A stretch of 64,000 nucleotides of DNA, taken from assembly GCA_963970005.1 (NCBI GenBank), contig CAXAMN010001425.1, positions 292,222 through 356,221 on the forward strand, in the 5' to 3' direction. Positions 36,850 to 45,568 of the stretch are shown here, in pieces. This DNA is from Durusdinium trenchii (Eukaryota; Sar; Dinophyceae; Suessiales; Symbiodiniaceae). A program made the translations under genes and the position numbers. Under the pieces are notes generated by a model. That model was given only the letters and a program-made list of their open reading frames with translations, was not told where the DNA came from and made no database searches. The stretch's first letter is position 1, and the number at the start of each line of letters is the position of its first letter.

Positions 36850-37193
36850 CATCCACTGCCACCTGTTTCACCAGCAGCAGGGGGACCATCTCGCTGCTGA
36901 CCTGGTCTAACAAAGCTAGGCAGCGAGATGGGAAGCACCAAAGGACGCTTTGGTGTGTACCTGCCACACAACTTTTGCACAAGCTGTCCACCCTACTCTT
37001 CCACGATTTGATTCATGGTTCTTCATGTATTCCACCCCACAAACAGGTTTCAGCCGCTTGTGAACTGCAGCCAGCCGCGCGAGTGAAACATTTTTCAACA
37101 ATTCAAGTCACCGGACTCTTTCGCCTTGCCGTTCCACCACTTTCCTTCTCAACGTGGGAATCGAGATAACTGAATACAATTGTCAGAGTGTGT
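36810..37193 (+). repeat. 3' terminal repeat of the retroelement
   Basis: 384 bp. Differs from the 5' copy by a loss of four bases in the pseudoknot arm ('gggaccaggcatctc' becomes 'gggaccatctc') and two substitutions. The 11-bp stem and the 8-bp hairpin are intact. Confidence 0.9.
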
Positions 37194-37401
37194 CACCCCC
37201 TGTATCTAAGGGTTCCACCTTTGTAACTAAGAGTTTGAATGCAGGGGGACCAGGCATCTCGCTGCTGACCTGGTCTAACAAAGCTAGGCAGCGAGATGGG
37301 AAGCACCAAAAGACGCTTTGGTGTGTACCTGCCCAACTTTTGCAAAAGCTGTCCAATCCGCCTTGTTTGATTCATGGTGGTTGCATGTTTCCTCCCATAA
37401 A
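37194..37401 (+). repeat. Third terminal-repeat copy, cut by an assembly gap
   Basis: Starts 'caccccctgtatctaagggt', has its own CCCCCTG/CAGGGGG pairing and the intact pseudoknot. It diverges from copies 1 and 2 in the 5' part and after the hairpin ('ttgattcatggtggttgcat'). It ends at the N run. Confidence 0.8.
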
Positions 37402-37411
37402 NNNNNNNNNN
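37402..37411. other. Assembly gap (10 N)
   Basis: Ten N bases inside the tandem terminal-repeat array. True length unknown; missing copies are likely. Confidence 0.95.
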
Positions 37412-37772
37412 TCCACCTTTGTAACTAAGAGTTTTGAATGCAGGGGGACCAGGCATCTCGCTGCTGACCTGGTCTAACAAAGCTAGGCAGCGAGATGGGA
37501 AGCACCAAAGGACGCTTTGGTGTGTACCTGCCACAACTTTTGCAAAAGCTGTCCACTCCGCCTTGTTTGATTCATGGTGGTTGCATGTTTCCTCCCATAA
37601 ACCTTTTCCCCGCAGCTGAGCTCGTCACCGCATCACCTGTACAGATCGATTTTGCGACCACTTGGAAACAATGTTCAACAAGACTTTTGCGCTGACTTTT
37701 CCACCTTGCGGTTCTTCGCCTTTCTTCTCATCGTGGTAACTGAGTTAACTGAATACAATTGTCAGAGTGTGT
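37412..37772 (+). repeat. Fourth terminal-repeat copy
   Basis: Complete on the right, ending 'aactgaatacaattgtcaga' plus 'gtgtg', the same terminus as copies 1 and 2. The pseudoknot and hairpin are intact. The middle part is diverged from copies 1 and 2 ('cttttccccgcagctgagct'), so this is an older or different subfamily. Confidence 0.8.
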
Positions 37773-38293
37773 TTTTTGTGGCTATGACGTGGTATTATTT
37801 ATGGTTCTTGTATGTTTCTTGGCAAAGCACTCTCTAGGTTCGCGCTGTGGTGTGAATCTCTTTCAATCACAAGAAGCATCCGCATGATCTCTTGGCTTTC
37901 CTTGACTTGAGCCAACACCAAACGCCACATCTCCGGCGTTTTGCAGTATGGGGACGTGGATGAAGCCGCCTCGCTGATTCAAAAGGGGTGTGCCACTGAG
38001 TCGGTAGTCACCATGAGTCACCTGACGGTCAGCCGAGGCATCAGACACATTAAAGATATTAAAGGTATTGTTCAGAGGATGGTTTGAAGCGTTCACGGAT
38101 GGCGTGGACAAAAGTGTTTTGATGTGTTTTCATGGGACATGTTTGTCAAGTGGCAGCTTGCCTGAGAAGTAGCTTTCAGTGGAGGTTCTCGGTTATGGTG
38201 TTTTCTGAGCTGCTTTCTTGTTTGATCCTCCAATGAGCAAGCATGCAATGACAAAGCATGCGAAGCCGGATTAGGATGTAAGTTCAATCCAGT

Positions 38294-38629
38294 GTCGTCC
38301 AGAGAGCATGGGGAATATGGGAAACTGACCAGTTCACAGAGACATTGGTGGCGTTGTCAGAAGAGGCGTGGAAAAGGTTCAAAAACCCGCCGAGGCATGC
38401 GAGTCCCGAGGTTGACCCGCTCTTAACGTGTGGGAGGAAGGGGTTTGGACGGCTGGCTTTGGCCCCACAAGTGAAAGCACCTGAGCTGAGCATCCAACAA
38501 GGCAAACAGCAAAGGAAGAAACCAAAAGAAAACAATGAGAAGGAACAACCGCGTTCTTGTCAAGGTGAGAATTTGTTCAATCTTCTTGACAAAGTGAGGA
38601 ATCAAAGGATGTGGTGGAGGGCAAAGTAG
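38294..38629 (+). CDS. Candidate terminal exon, Lys/Gln-rich C-terminus
   Basis: The frame is open from just after a TAA near 38281 to TAG 38627-38629. It contains VVQRAWGIWETDQFTETLVA, LSEEAWKRFKNPPRHASPEV, and a basic Gln/Lys region (QQGKQQRKKPKENNEKEQPR), ending KVRNQRMWWRAK. Acceptor-like 'ttcaatccag' precedes 38294. Trp-rich and charged composition supports real coding. The next ORF starts with ATG ten bases after the stop, so the two could be parts of one broken gene. No family recognised. Confidence 0.5.
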   Translation, partial: VVQRAWGIWETDQFTETLVALSEEAWKRFKNPPRHASPEVDPLLTCGRKGFGRLALAPQVKAPELSIQQGKQQRKKPKENNEKEQPRSCQGENLFNLLDKVRNQRMWWRAK

Positions 38630-38638
38630 TCCGCAGAG

Positions 38639-38830
38639 ATGGATCCCACTTCTTCGATGGGTGTTAAAATGATGCAAACCGCTGAGCGGTCCCATTCTCG
38701 CGAGGGCAAGGCAATGTGCCACACTTTGCCACGCAACTTGTTTGATCCCAAAAAGATCCAAAAAGAACATTGGGTCCAGTCTATGGCTGGCTTTCAAAAA
38801 TTGTACTTTATGTCGTTTAAAGGCATTTGA
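38639..38830 (+). CDS. Hypothetical small protein, 63 codons
   Basis: ATG 38639, stop TGA 38828-38830. The product starts MDPTSSMGVKMMQTAERSHS and contains LPRNLFDPKKIQKEHWVQSM. It has balanced composition and no low complexity. It lies directly after the 38294-38629 frame in a different frame. It may be an independent exon or the continuation of that gene after a frame change. No function can be given. Confidence 0.4.
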   Translation: MDPTSSMGVKMMQTAERSHSREGKAMCHTLPRNLFDPKKIQKEHWVQSMAGFQKLYFMSFKGI

Positions 38831-38950
38831 GTTGAACCGCTTTACTGAATGGGTCCCTAGCGGCCCTAGCAGTCCTGATGAGGATTCAAGTTTGCAAGGT
38901 TCTTTTTAAATCCTCCGGCCCGCGTGTCACTCCTTTGCTCTATTTGTATC

Positions 38951-39062
38951 AGGGGAATCGCTACTAGTAACAAGGGCGTAAGGCCAGGAGCCCCTAGTAG
39001 CGTCCTTTGCTCCTAGTAGCGATGCCCTTTGCTCCTAGTAGCGTCCTTGCTCCTAGTAGTAG
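38951..39062. repeat. CTACTAG-family repeat cluster
   Basis: 'cgctactagtaac', 'aggccaggagcccctagtag' and three copies of 'ttgctcctagtagcg'. It directly abuts the ankyrin-like remnant that starts at 39100. Confidence 0.85.
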
Positions 39063-39099
39063 GCATGCAGTGGTCCACAAAGCTCAACTTTCCGAGGCC

Positions 39100-39394
39100 A
39101 TGCCACCGACCAACACGACGCCCCTCCATGCGGCTTGCCGTGCTGGTGACTTGGACATGGCCAGAGCCTCAGGACTAGGCATTTGGTCCCTCGCGGGAAA
39201 TCACGATGCCTTGAAGGAGTCCGCAGCAGTTTCAGTCTGACATGTTGAAAGCTCCATGTACCCCAGCTCACATGGAGTTCCCATGCTCCTTGGTCTTCAA
39301 GGAGTCCTTCAAGAACCTCGCTTAGTCCCCCAAAGCTGAGGTGAACTATTTGCTGTCCGTGCGAGCTGACCCCAACATCAAAGAGGCACTACGC
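39100..39394 (+). pseudogene. Ankyrin-repeat gene fragment
   Basis: An ATG frame at 39100 reads MPPTNTTPLHAACRAGDLDM. TPLHAACRAGDLD is the diagnostic first half of an ankyrin repeat. The frame then degenerates and stops at TGA 39237-39239. About 100 bp further on, in another frame, EVNYLLSVRADPNIKEA (39338-39391) matches the second half and hairpin of an ankyrin repeat (xVxxLLxxGADPN). The two halves are out of frame and separated by noise, so this is a decayed copy or exons separated by a short intron. Ankyrin proteins are protein-protein adaptors. The CTACTAG repeat immediately 5' may mark the breakpoint. Confidence 0.6.
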
Positions 39395-39810
39395 ATCATG
39401 TCATCACGGCCCTGGTGTGGCGGCGCCAGTGGCGCCTTGCTTTTTCCCCACCAGGTGTAGGCCTGAGCTTGGCCCTTCTAGGGACACCCGAGGGCCGTTG
39501 ATTTGTAAGATGCCAGCCTAGGTACTGCTTTGACGCAAAGCTGTTTAGGGATCTTAGGAGCAGAATGGCTAGAAAGAGGCAGCTTGCCCCATTTTGCAGG
39601 AATATGCTATTTCCCAATGATTGTTTTACAAACTGTTGGGGGGATAGAAATGGTCGTTGGAGCGATACCTAAACCGATACCGAATGATACCTGGAGCGAT
39701 ACCTCAGAAGTCCAGTGATAGCCACCTCCTCATGGGTAAAGCCAAACTCACTAACAAAGAGCTTGTCAAAGGCCTTTGCAATTTAGTTTGTTGGAACAAC
39801 CGCCTGCATA

Positions 39811-40078
39811 CACTGGCCAGATGAAAGTTGCGCTTGTTGATGTTCTGTTGACACTCATGACAACCCTATCCTCCTAGAAGCCTATACCATGAGACAAGGG
39901 AAGGTGTGGGCGGTCATTTGTCACCACGGAAAGCCTATTGTTATTAATAAGTTAAAAGGGTGTGATAATTGACCGTCCCACACCTGCCACGCAAAAAAGA
40001 CTTGTTAATTCGATCCGCCGCTGACCTCAAAGTGTTTTGTAAGAAGGCTAACAAGCGTAAACTTTTGTTTGCCTGAAG
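39811..40078 (+). repeat. Duplicated host repeat, module A copy 1
   Basis: Direct copy of 41669-41933, about 90% identical, from 'cactggccagatgaaagttg' to 'tgcctgaag'. It contains an imperfect inverted repeat with arms at 39903-39925 and 39959-39984 (GGTGTGGGCGGTCA against TGACCGTCCCACACC). Confidence 0.85.
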
Positions 40079-40365
40079 GGCAGCTCAGAGCAAAAATGTA
40101 AAAAACATGCATCCGTTCAACCTCTGCTGTTGTAGCCCAATTGTGGACAAGAGTTATATATATTGTTTATTTCAAAATATCAAACATACATAAATGTATC
40201 TACGAAGATTATCTATTTATATGTTTTACATATATAGATATGTTTGGTAAATATATATATATATGTGTGTATCTGTAAAGAGGACAGAGTACTTTGTAGA
40301 TTGACATTTCACTTGAAAAATAACCAATCAGTTACCTGTCAATGCAACACCCCTTTTTCAACGCA
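40078..40365 (+). repeat. Duplicated host repeat, module B copy 1
   Basis: From 'gggcagctcagagcaaaaat' to 'ccctttttcaacgca'. The second copy starts at 40366 and is split by the transposon at 40513-41531. Confidence 0.85.
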
Positions 40366-40513
40366 GGGCAGCTCAGAGCAAAAATGTAAAAAACGTGCAT
40401 CCGTTCAACCTCTGCTGTTATAGCCCAATTGTGGACAAGCGTTATATATTTTATTTCAAAATATCAAACATACATAAATGTATCTACAAAGATTATTTAT
40501 TTATATGTTTTAG

Positions 40514-40575
40514 GTGTCACGCCCACTCGCGACCCGCAGCGGCGCGCGCGTTTGGTGGAAATCATATTTCGGTTG

Positions 40576-40609
<34 letters not shown>

Positions 40610-41293
40610 CAGTTACGTCGTTCAGTTACGTCGTTCACGGAAGCTGCTGCTGGAAGGAGGCTATGCAACACTATGCGACTCAATTCACAAGTTGAACTCG
40701 ATGTGACATCCTTGCGAGTGGCGAAAATCAGCACTGCAAACCCCAACTTCGCTCAAGAAGTTGAAGCCTGGAAATCTGGCCATGTGGGCCAAAGGGTGCC
40801 CAAGTACTTCTTGCTTTACATACGGATTGCTGGTGCCAGTCAGAGGGGATTGTCGAAGCTGTGCATTGCTAAGTTGCCTTATGTGTTGGTGGCTCCAAAA
40901 GCGAAGCCACCGGTGGAGTCGAAACAAGATGTGCAGGCTTCGAGATTGCTCGCTCGCATCAACGCTGGCACCACATGCTACACCGATGGCAACCGGTCTT
41001 GGAAAGCTGTCGCCAAGGATGTCAAGAAGCAGATTTTGGTGAAATCCGTCAGCCACCGAAATGCGCAATTCACGAACAACCTCAAGGGCCCCAAGCGCAA
41101 GGGCGCTTCTGCTATCGGTGGGACTCAGCAATTAGATCGATGCTGGCACCACTTGAAGCGCTTCGTTGCTTGCAACCTCAAGACGAAGGTCAAGAGCCAG
41201 ATCAATGCTGCTATCTTGGACAAAGCGTTCCAGTTTGTGTGGAGGTACAATGCCTCCACGCAAGATGCCACGGAAAGACTGGCGTCCTTGTAA
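40514..41293 (+). CDS. ISXO2-like (Merlin) DDE transposase, N-terminally unclear
   Basis: Open frame to TAA 41291-41293. The first open codons start inside the inverted repeat and cross the G run, so the real start is unknown; reliable sequence begins at about 40688. Catalytic-type acids: VELDVTSL (first Asp), CYTDGNRSW (second Asp) and QLDRCWHHLKRF (third position Asp; Glu or Asn is common in the family), followed by FVWRYNAST, which matches the family's FRYN box. HRNAQFTN supplies the conserved His. The product from VELD onward is about 200 residues, close to the core of ISXO2 domains, but the usual N-terminal zinc-binding part is absent. It would cut and reinsert DNA at the inverted ends. 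It is possibly active if an upstream start is used, but more likely 5'-truncated. Confidence 0.75.
40578..40607. repeat. 30-base G homopolymer
   Basis: Uninterrupted G run followed by a duplicated 'ttcagttacgtcg'. Its length is likely unreliable in the assembly. Confidence 0.9.
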
Positions 41294-41668
41294 CCGGAGT
41301 TGTGCGAAGAAAAGTCAGTTTGCAACTTTTTGGGGGTTGGACAGAAACGTACACTTGTAAATCCCCTTAGAATTTCAGATCAACGTCCAAAAAAAGGGGG
41401 GAACTGTGGAGCGAAATGAACATGCGAACATGTGGGACAACATTGAAAACATTGTGAAGGACCATGGATGCATTTCAAATGACCTGAGTGCTGTGTGCAC
41501 GACTACGCGGGTCACCCGGGGTCGTGTTACCATGCTTTACGTATATAGATATGTTTGGTAAATATGTATATATGTATCTGTAAAGAGGACAGAGTACTTT
41601 GTAGATTGACATTTCACTTGAAAAATAACCAATCAGTTACCTGTCAATGCAACACCCCATTTTTAACG

Positions 41669-41933
41669 CACTGGCCAGATGAAAGTTGCGCTTGTTGATG
41701 TTGACACTCATGACAACCCTATCCCCCTAGAATCCTATACCATGAGACAAGGGAAGGTGTGGGCGGTCATTTGTCACCACGGAAAGCCTATCATTAAAAA
41801 AAACATTTAAAAGGGTGTGATAATTGACCGTCCCACACCTGCCACGAAAATTAGATCTGTTAATTCGATCCGCCGCTGACCTCAGAGTGTTTTGTAAGAA
41901 GGCTAACAAGCGTAAACGTTTGTCTGCCTGAAG
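41669..41933 (+). repeat. Duplicated host repeat, module A copy 2
   Basis: Direct copy of 39811-40078 with small indels. It keeps the inverted repeat. Confidence 0.85.
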
Positions 41934-42458
41934 TATGGGAGCTTCTAAGAGGAACCACAAGACAAAGAATTGAGAGTTCGGAGACATTGTCGCGTGGTTT
42001 GTTTTTTGATTGGGACTCTGTCGAGTGATAGGAACCTTGGAGGGTGATACAGGGTGAGACACAGATACATGGTGTCGTATTATATCATGTTATGATATGT
42101 TATGTTGATGGGCTCAAGGCCTGCAGTTGACTTTCCTTGAAGCCCCTGCCAGATCTCTCAATGTGGAGGGCGCACTCCACTTCATTTGGCAGTGAGGGCC
42201 CTAACGGCAACATACGGCAACTGTCGCTGCCTTGTGGGGTGTTTCAATATGTTTCAACGCCATTAAGCCTGGCATCCCATCCATTCTTACTATCCTGTAT
42301 GTTTTGTGCTTCAAGCTGACGCAAGGGTGTTGCTTCTCCTGGTAGAGCTGAACAAACATTGGACAAACTGTGTAGTTGACAAAACTATACAAAACTGTAC
42401 TTCTTCCGTTCGTCTTCCAGTGCACTGTACTTTCGATCCTTTTCGCTTCTCGTTGCAG

Positions 42459-42556
42459 CAGAGGCGCATGCAAATCTCCAAGAGATCGCGGCGAAGTTGT
42501 TGGATGGAGGCAAAATGCAGAAGTTCTTGTTGGAAGAAGGACTCAAACACGGATGA
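42459..42556 (+). CDS. Candidate terminal exon, helical
   Basis: Acceptor 'tctcgttgcag', then a frame reading EAHANLQEIAAKLLDGGKMQ and KFLLEEGLKHG, stop TGA 42554-42556. Strongly helical, with a GG turn. Together with LLEEG and ankyrin-like pieces nearby it could be part of an ankyrin-type protein, but there is no diagnostic motif. It enters with two bases before the first full codon. Confidence 0.5.
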
Positions 42557-42716
42557 ACAAGGAACAAAAGCAATGCCGCTTCTGAACGATTGAAGTTCTC
42601 ATGTGTTCCAAGCATGTTGGGATTTCGATAAGCGGTGCTGGTTCCCAGGCAACTGGTTCTGAAGCAAAGGATGCCGAGGGTACTACCTGCTTCCTCGATC
42701 TCCTCGATTTCAATCG

Positions 42717-42860
42717 ATGGGCAACCCGAAGCTGTACGATCCAGGTGCCCTTCCCGAGATGCAGGATGCCCGAGGCAGTACGTTCGGAGCTCAGCAATGG
42801 CGCCGTTTGCGGCTAACTGAAACCGTTTTCTCAGATGTTCTCGGATCAGAAGCTAACTGA
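42717..42860 (+). CDS. Candidate exon or small ORF, 47 codons
   Basis: ATG 42717 to TGA 42858-42860, giving MGNPKLYDPGALPEMQDARG, STFGAQQWRRLRLTETVFSD and VLGSEAN. The composition is strongly protein-like and the frame is better than the two longer frames that overlap it. Upstream the frame is open back to a TGA at 42660, so it may be an exon rather than an ORF with its own start. No family recognised. Confidence 0.45.
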   Translation: MGNPKLYDPGALPEMQDARGSTFGAQQWRRLRLTETVFSDVLGSEAN

Positions 42861-43031
42861 ATCTAACCTCTTTCCACCGGCTAGGCCCAACAGGGTGAGA
42901 CTGCTTGGACTTCTGTTTCAATTTCTGCTTGACGCCACTCCGGGGCTTTGTGTAGTTGTTTACATGGGGTTTACTAGATGTTTTGCTGATAAACCGCTTG
43001 AAATGCTTGAAATGCGTGTTCACACCTTCAG

Positions 43032-43069
43032 GCCTCTTCATGTTGCCGCTTTGGCCGGGGACCCAAAGG
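43032..43069 (+). CDS. Short exon with half an ankyrin repeat
   Basis: Acceptor 'cacaccttcag|g' and donor 'aagg|gtccgc' enclose a 38-nt piece reading PLHVAALAGDPK, the TPLHxAAxxGD half of an ankyrin repeat. It is followed by a CpG-rich 'gcgcgcgcgggcgtgcac' stretch. With 39100-39394 it suggests ankyrin genes or their debris in this area. Confidence 0.45.
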
Positions 43070-43749
43070 GTCCGCAATGCAACGCGGAAGAACGTGCGCG
43101 CGCGGGCGTGCACACGTGAACCGCCCCAGCTCGGCGGGGCGTTCCGTTCCGCTTAGTTTCCCGGACTTCTTGCTGACTCGGTCACCTGACGTGACATGAT
43201 GGCAAGTGAAGGGTGAGAGTGAGGTTTAGCTTGGAGTCGGTTAGAGGCTAGAGGTGCGACCAGTTCATGCAAATGATTGCAAAAGCAGTTGACTGCTCAG
43301 CCTTGCCCAGGAAGGACATCCGGAAATAACGCGCTTGCTTCTGGACAGCGGTTTGAGACTTGGCGCTTGCTTTAAGCATTGTGAGTGGTCGACAGGGACA
43401 GCATGAGTTGGGCTTAGCAACAAAGCTGCCAGATCAGGTTGGAGGCCATCGCCATCGCTATTAGATTGGAGGGCAGAGCGGCCTTCAAAAATATGCCCTT
43501 CAGACTTCGCTTCAGGTGCAGACCCTCGCGTCATGGACTATGCAGGGTTCAATGCTGCATGGTGGGCCAAGGACTGATTTCAGGGACCGCATGTCCCTCA
43601 CAGATGAATGTGTTCTGGTTGGAAGCCACTGACACTGGGTTTCCCAGAACATTGTCCTTGCGCTGTTTGGGCCCTGCGGTTGTTGCCACTACAAACACTC
43701 CTGCTATCCGTATTAAAAAGAAAAACTCTTTCATATGGTAAGGCCAGAA

Positions 43750-43925
43750 TCCGTGATTTAAAAAAAGTCGAAAAAAAAGTAAAAAAAGAAACAAAAAGTC
43801 GAACAAATGTCAAAAAAGGTCGGATCTGGGCAAATTGACTTCTTTTTGACTTTCTGAAATTTGCTGATTTGACTTTTTTTTGACTTTGACTTTGACTTTT
43901 CGGATTGACTTTTTGTTTAAAAAAA
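43750..43925. repeat. AAAAAGTC / GACTTTTT inverted repeat region
   Basis: The left half is (aaaaagtc) words at 43758-43830. The right half is (gacttttt) and (gacttt) words at 43838-43915. The centre near 43834 makes a long, imperfect A/T-rich hairpin possible. The frames across it are compositional. Confidence 0.7.
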
Positions 43926-44346
43926 AATTAGAAAACAGGCTCTTTCCAATGAAAGTTTGTTATAATGCTATCCACACAGGTTCGGATTGTTTCAACACTG
44001 CTACGCAGGAGTTCAAGCACCAGAGCGTCTTAGATATCTATTTGGCAAACGAGGCCGAAGGGGCTTGTCGGGCCTGCTCTCATTCCGGTCATTTTGCCCA
44101 AAGTGACCTCGCGACAGATTGATTCTAGGCATTCAAGAGATACACAAATTTTGGCAGATGCCTGGGTAGTTGACAATTTGTACCGGGTACATTGTGGGTT
44201 GACTCTCGAAGCATCACGGACCAATTCCTTAGATTGGATGTTTTTGTTGAATAATGAAGGTGCGTGCATGATATTATGTGTATGATTCTATGATGGTGTA
44301 TGTGTTTGTCAAGGGCAAAGAAACAAGCAAAGCCGAGAATCCGTCA

Positions 44347-44408
44347 GTTTCGGTCGTGATCTGACCTGCGCCTCTTGTTTCGGTCGTGGTCTGACCTGCG
44401 CCTCTTGT
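44347..44408. repeat. Tandem duplication, about 30-bp unit
   Basis: 'tttcggtcgtgatctgacct' is repeated as 'tttcggtcgtggtctgacct', each followed by 'gcgcctcttg'. Confidence 0.85.
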
Positions 44409-44440
44409 CATGTTGCATTGTCCAACCCTTCAACTTCCAG

Positions 44441-44622
44441 GTCGAACCTGAGAAGCTAAAGGTGGATGTGTCGAAGATTAAGTGCCCAGTGGTGAAAAGC
44501 ATTTTAAAATATGTTTTAAGCTGTTTTCTGGATTCAGGATGCAATATGTGTGTTTTGGGCCAGTCATGGGCCTTCTGTCGAGGTACAAGACTGGCAAGAA
44601 GAAGAAGAAGGCCAAAGTGTAA
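44441..44622 (+). CDS. Two candidate exons, Lys-rich C-terminus
   Basis: Exon A starts at 44441 after 'caacttccag' and reads VEPEKLKVDVSKIKCPVVKS, ILKY, with a donor at 'tat|gttttaag' (44512) or at 'cagtg|gtgaaa'. A second island after 'ggattcag' (44538) reads MQYVCFGPVMGLLSRYKTGK, KKKKAKV and stops at TAA 44620-44622. Its frame does not follow from exon A in simple phase, where another frame (AICVFWASHGPSVE) would. The poly-Lys tail resembles small basic ribosomal or nuclear proteins, but only in composition. Confidence 0.4.
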
Positions 44623-45457
44623 TCTGGTTCTGGGGAAGGTGGTTGGCATGTGAAACGAAAGATTCCAGAGAACTTCCTGACGTTCCTGGGTAGTTCCACA
44701 ACAGGCGTTTATTTTCATCCTGCGAACAGCCTTCTGGCTTAGCATGGCTTGGCCAGACAGATTCACAGCAGCTCAAAGTGGCTTTGTATGGTGAAAAGCT
44801 TGAACAACAAGCACACAGTCACAATGTTATCCATGTTTTCATGGGGAACTCTTTGCGAAATGCCTGTTTTGTTTTACCAAAGCAAACAACACACATATAA
44901 TATAAGTAATTTATCTCTTTTTTGGAGAGAAGTTCGTTTTTGTTGCTTTGTTAACATCGATTGCGCGCTGGATCCATATTTACTTGGCGTTTGGGAGGAC
45001 TCTGGGGACAAGCCCAGAGCCAAGAGGAAGTGAGCCCGCAGCATCACCGCGCAAGAAGTGACATATGACATATTCCACCGTTGCGACTAGGTTGGAAAAT
45101 CCTTGCGAATGCGCAACTTGTGGGGCTCATTCCTTCAGTTCTCCAATCATCCAATTACACTAAAAGACTAGGGTGAAGTCTTTCTCAAGAACCACATGTG
45201 CCGCAAAAAAATGTACATAGTCGAACAAGCTGGCGAGAGAGTTCTTCAGAAAGAGTGGCATACTGTTCGTCCAAAGGAGCAGCCGTCGCTTGTTCTCCAC
45301 ATGCGCGTAGTGTGTTTCCGAGGAGTTTCACTATGTTTCACTCAGCCTTGTCATGGCTAAGTTGGCATCCTGTTGCGTGACCATGAAAGCTATGACACAA
45401 AGCAGGATCCGCGTTGAAAGAAGCCAACTGCTGCGCTTGAAGTGCACAAGTTTCCAG

Positions 45458-45568
45458 GATGACTTGGGCGTGGCTTCGGATGGTTCAAGGTTCCAGAGTT
45501 GGAGACCTTTTGAGACAAGTACCGTTGATGATGCACTAGGGTTCTCCAGGGCTCGGCACGTCGTGTAA
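45458..45568 (+). CDS. Candidate terminal exon
   Basis: Acceptor 'agtttccag|g', phase 0, reading DDLGVASDGSRFQSWRPFET then STVDDALGFSRARHVV, stop TAA 45566-45568. The frame extends upstream to 45353 without a stop, but that part is less convincing. No family recognised. Confidence 0.45.
   Translation, partial: DDLGVASDGSRFQSWRPFETSTVDDALGFSRARHVV

Larger units (their letters stand above)
30823..37193 (+). mobile_element. Penelope-like retroelement with N-terminal GIY-YIG and long terminal direct repeats
   Basis: The unit is: 5' terminal repeat (30823-31210), leader (31211-31699), ORF1 region (31700-34051), ORF2 with GIY-YIG plus reverse transcriptase (34058-36849), 3' terminal repeat (36810-37193). 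The repeats differ by two substitutions and one 4-bp deletion, which suggests a recent insertion or recent homogenisation. GIY-YIG joined to RT is the hallmark of Penelope-like elements. An N-terminal rather than C-terminal nuclease matches the permuted class described for Chlamys- and Naiad-type elements (recalled knowledge). Direct repeats at both ends agree with the pseudo-LTRs of that group. The sense strand is strikingly rich in A and C. ORF breaks suggest that this copy is not autonomous. No clear target duplication was found because the right side continues into further repeat copies. Confidence 0.85.
40513..41531 (+). mobile_element. Merlin / ISXO2-type DNA transposon
   Basis: The insert has imperfect terminal inverted repeats: 40513-40537 and the complement of 41507-41531 agree at 18 of 25 positions, including the outermost GGT and the inner GACCCGC. 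It is flanked by an 8-bp target duplication, ATGTTTTA (40505-40512) and ATGCTTTA (41532-41539), with one mismatch. The uninterrupted module B copy 1 shows the empty site. Eight-base duplications and an IS1595/ISXO2-like transposase are typical of the eukaryotic Merlin superfamily (recalled knowledge). A 30-base G run lies inside near the left end. Confidence 0.8.
40366..41668 (+). repeat. Duplicated host repeat, module B copy 2, interrupted
   Basis: The left half is 40366-40512 and the right half 41532-41668. Joined, they match 40078-40365. This shows directly what the site looked like before the transposon entered. Confidence 0.85.
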
